From contig CAMGTS010000085.1 of the NCBI GenBank assembly GCA_946062035.1, forward strand, positions 1-6,039: a DNA stretch of 6,039 nt. The letters are read 5' to 3'. The notes below the pieces were generated by a model that was not told where the DNA came from, ran no database searches, and worked only from the letters and a program-made list of their open reading frames with translations. Every line of letters begins with the position of its first letter. Positions within the stretch are counted from its first letter, which is position 1. Below, piece by piece: positions 5,345 to 6,039 of the stretch. The translations under genes were made by a program, and so were the position numbers. This DNA is from an uncultured Bacteroidales bacterium (GTDB taxonomy: Bacteria; Bacteroidota; Bacteroidia; Bacteroidales; UBA932).

Positions 5345-6039
5345 TTATCTGGAATAATTCTCGAAACTTCCGTCTGAATAGCACAAAATAACCCTTGTCA
5401 GTTCCCTGTTTTTCTGTACGGGAGCCGGATTTTCTCCGAATTTTCGATTCTCAGAGGGTTGTTGACGTGTTATTTTGCTCGCAACTTGCTTGTTTACAGG
5501 CGATTGTAATATTTTTAGCTGTTGTTCTATGTTTTCCCGTTCTAATGGAGGAAACGGATGAAATTCGGTAGAAGTCGTGATTTTTTCAGATTGCCGGGTA
5601 TTTTCGCATGCCTCTTCACTTTTTTGTGAATTTCTGGAATCTGAACTTTCTGAAATTTTTTCGCTTTGCGGCATTTCATCTTCTACCGGAAAATCTGAAA
5701 AATCGGAAACTTGCTCCGCTTCCTCAAAACCGAAAAGATCGGTAGGGTTAGAAGAGGTCACTTTGACTTCATCTGCCGGCTGCTCTGAAATTTTGCCATC
5801 TTCGATAGGGGTTCCTCTGAAATTTTTTTCACTGTCTTTATAAGGTTTGCCCTTACCTTCCAATAACCACTCGATATTCAAATTCGGCAATTTTGTCAGT
5901 ATTGAAAGTATCAGGTCGTAGCTCGGCTTGTTTCTCCCCCCCAAAATATTCGACAGTGTAGACCTTTGGATTTCGAGTAAAGAGGCCAATTGGGCCGCTG
6001 TGAGTTTTTCGAGGTTTAGAAGTGTCTGTAATCTCTCTT
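5345..6039 (-). CDS. XRE-type helix-turn-helix regulator with long disordered linker, 5' end just outside window
   Basis: The frame is open from the right edge to a TAA at 5347-5345, with 230 sense codons visible. The TTG at 5989 is not the true start: the frame continues upstream through ERLQTLLNLEKLTAAQ, the normal first helix of an XRE domain, so only one to three codons should be missing. Visible residues 1-65 form the Cro/CI-like DNA-binding domain, with AAQLASLLEIQRSTLSNIL as helices 2-3, then GRNKPS and a WLLEGKG ending. Residues of about 70-205 are rich in Ser, Glu, Lys, Asn and Gln with no hydrophobic core, probably disordered, and QSEKI occurs twice. The last 18 residues (LTRVILCYSDGSFENYSR) look ordered: a beta strand followed by DGSFE. 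I associate this layout with Bacteroidales regulators of unknown target. No membrane segment or peptidase motif is seen. It converges on the antiporter gene with 7 bases between stops. Targets and function are unknown. Confidence 0.8.
   Translation of the reverse strand, partial: ERLQTLLNLEKLTAAQLASLLEIQRSTLSNILGGRNKPSYDLILSILTKLPNLNIEWLLEGKGKPYKDSEKNFRGTPIEDGKISEQPADEVKVTSSNPTDLFGFEEAEQVSDFSDFPVEDEMPQSEKISESSDSRNSQKSEEACENTRQSEKITTSTEFHPFPPLERENIEQQLKILQSPVNKQVASKITRQQPSENRKFGENPAPVQKNRELTRVILCYSDGSFENYSR

Noticed and set aside
5987..5989. TTG as start of the HTH regulator
   Set aside because: The frame stays open to the window edge and the upstream residues form the expected first helix of the XRE domain. 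Starting at TTG would remove part of the DNA-binding fold.
1..6039. Search for CRISPR repeats, tRNA/rRNA genes, insertion sequences, attachment sites, toxin-antitoxin or defence genes
   Set aside because: No direct-repeat arrays, terminal inverted repeats, transposase or integrase motifs, or RNA gene signatures were seen on either strand. Nearly all bases are accounted for by five ordinary genes.

Overview
This looks like an ordinary stretch of core chromosome from a Bacteroidota bacterium, most likely a member of the Bacteroidales. The evidence is the moderate G+C content, mostly weak Shine-Dalgarno signals, two octamers matching the Bacteroides-type -7 promoter element (TAnnTTTG) in the only sizeable intergenic gap, and the character of the proteins. 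The terminal helix-turn-helix protein, with its long Ser/Glu-rich linker and short C-terminal tail, resembles regulators I associate with this order. Genus cannot be settled from the sequence alone.

Layout, left to right. Positions 1-1173 (minus) hold cinA, open at its 3' end because the window stops before the stop codon. Positions 1199-2251 (minus) hold pyrD, a membrane-type dihydroorotate dehydrogenase that lies 25 bases upstream of cinA and is probably cotranscribed with it. Positions 2252-2392 form a divergent intergenic region with one candidate promoter element for each direction. Positions 2393-3700 (plus) hold a cysteine desulfidase / L-serine dehydratase alpha-like iron-sulfur enzyme (CyuA/YhaM, formerly UPF0597). 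After a 41-base gap, positions 3742-5337 (plus) hold a CPA1-type K+(Na+)/H+ antiporter of the NhaP2 kind. Seven bases beyond it, convergent and on the minus strand, an XRE-type helix-turn-helix regulator runs from 5345 to the right edge. Only its first one to three codons appear to be missing.

The minus-strand pair covers de novo pyrimidine synthesis (PyrD, feeding electrons to the quinone pool) and pyridine-nucleotide housekeeping (CinA). The plus-strand pair could link cysteine breakdown, which releases sulfide, ammonia and pyruvate, with cation/proton balance, but that link rests only on adjacency. I see no mobile element, CRISPR array, tRNA, rRNA or phage signature.

Nothing here is convincingly a new system. 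The points most worth a second look are: (a) PyrD has the class 2 membrane-binding N-terminus but a cysteine where class 2 enzymes carry the catalytic serine, plus class 1-like or unusual residues in two other active-site loops; (b) the antiporter ends in what looks like a tandem duplication of an RCK_C/TrkA_C-like module; (c) the terminal regulator combines an HTH, a long disordered linker and a conserved-looking short tail; and (d) two G7 tracts lie inside coding sequence at functionally sensitive places.
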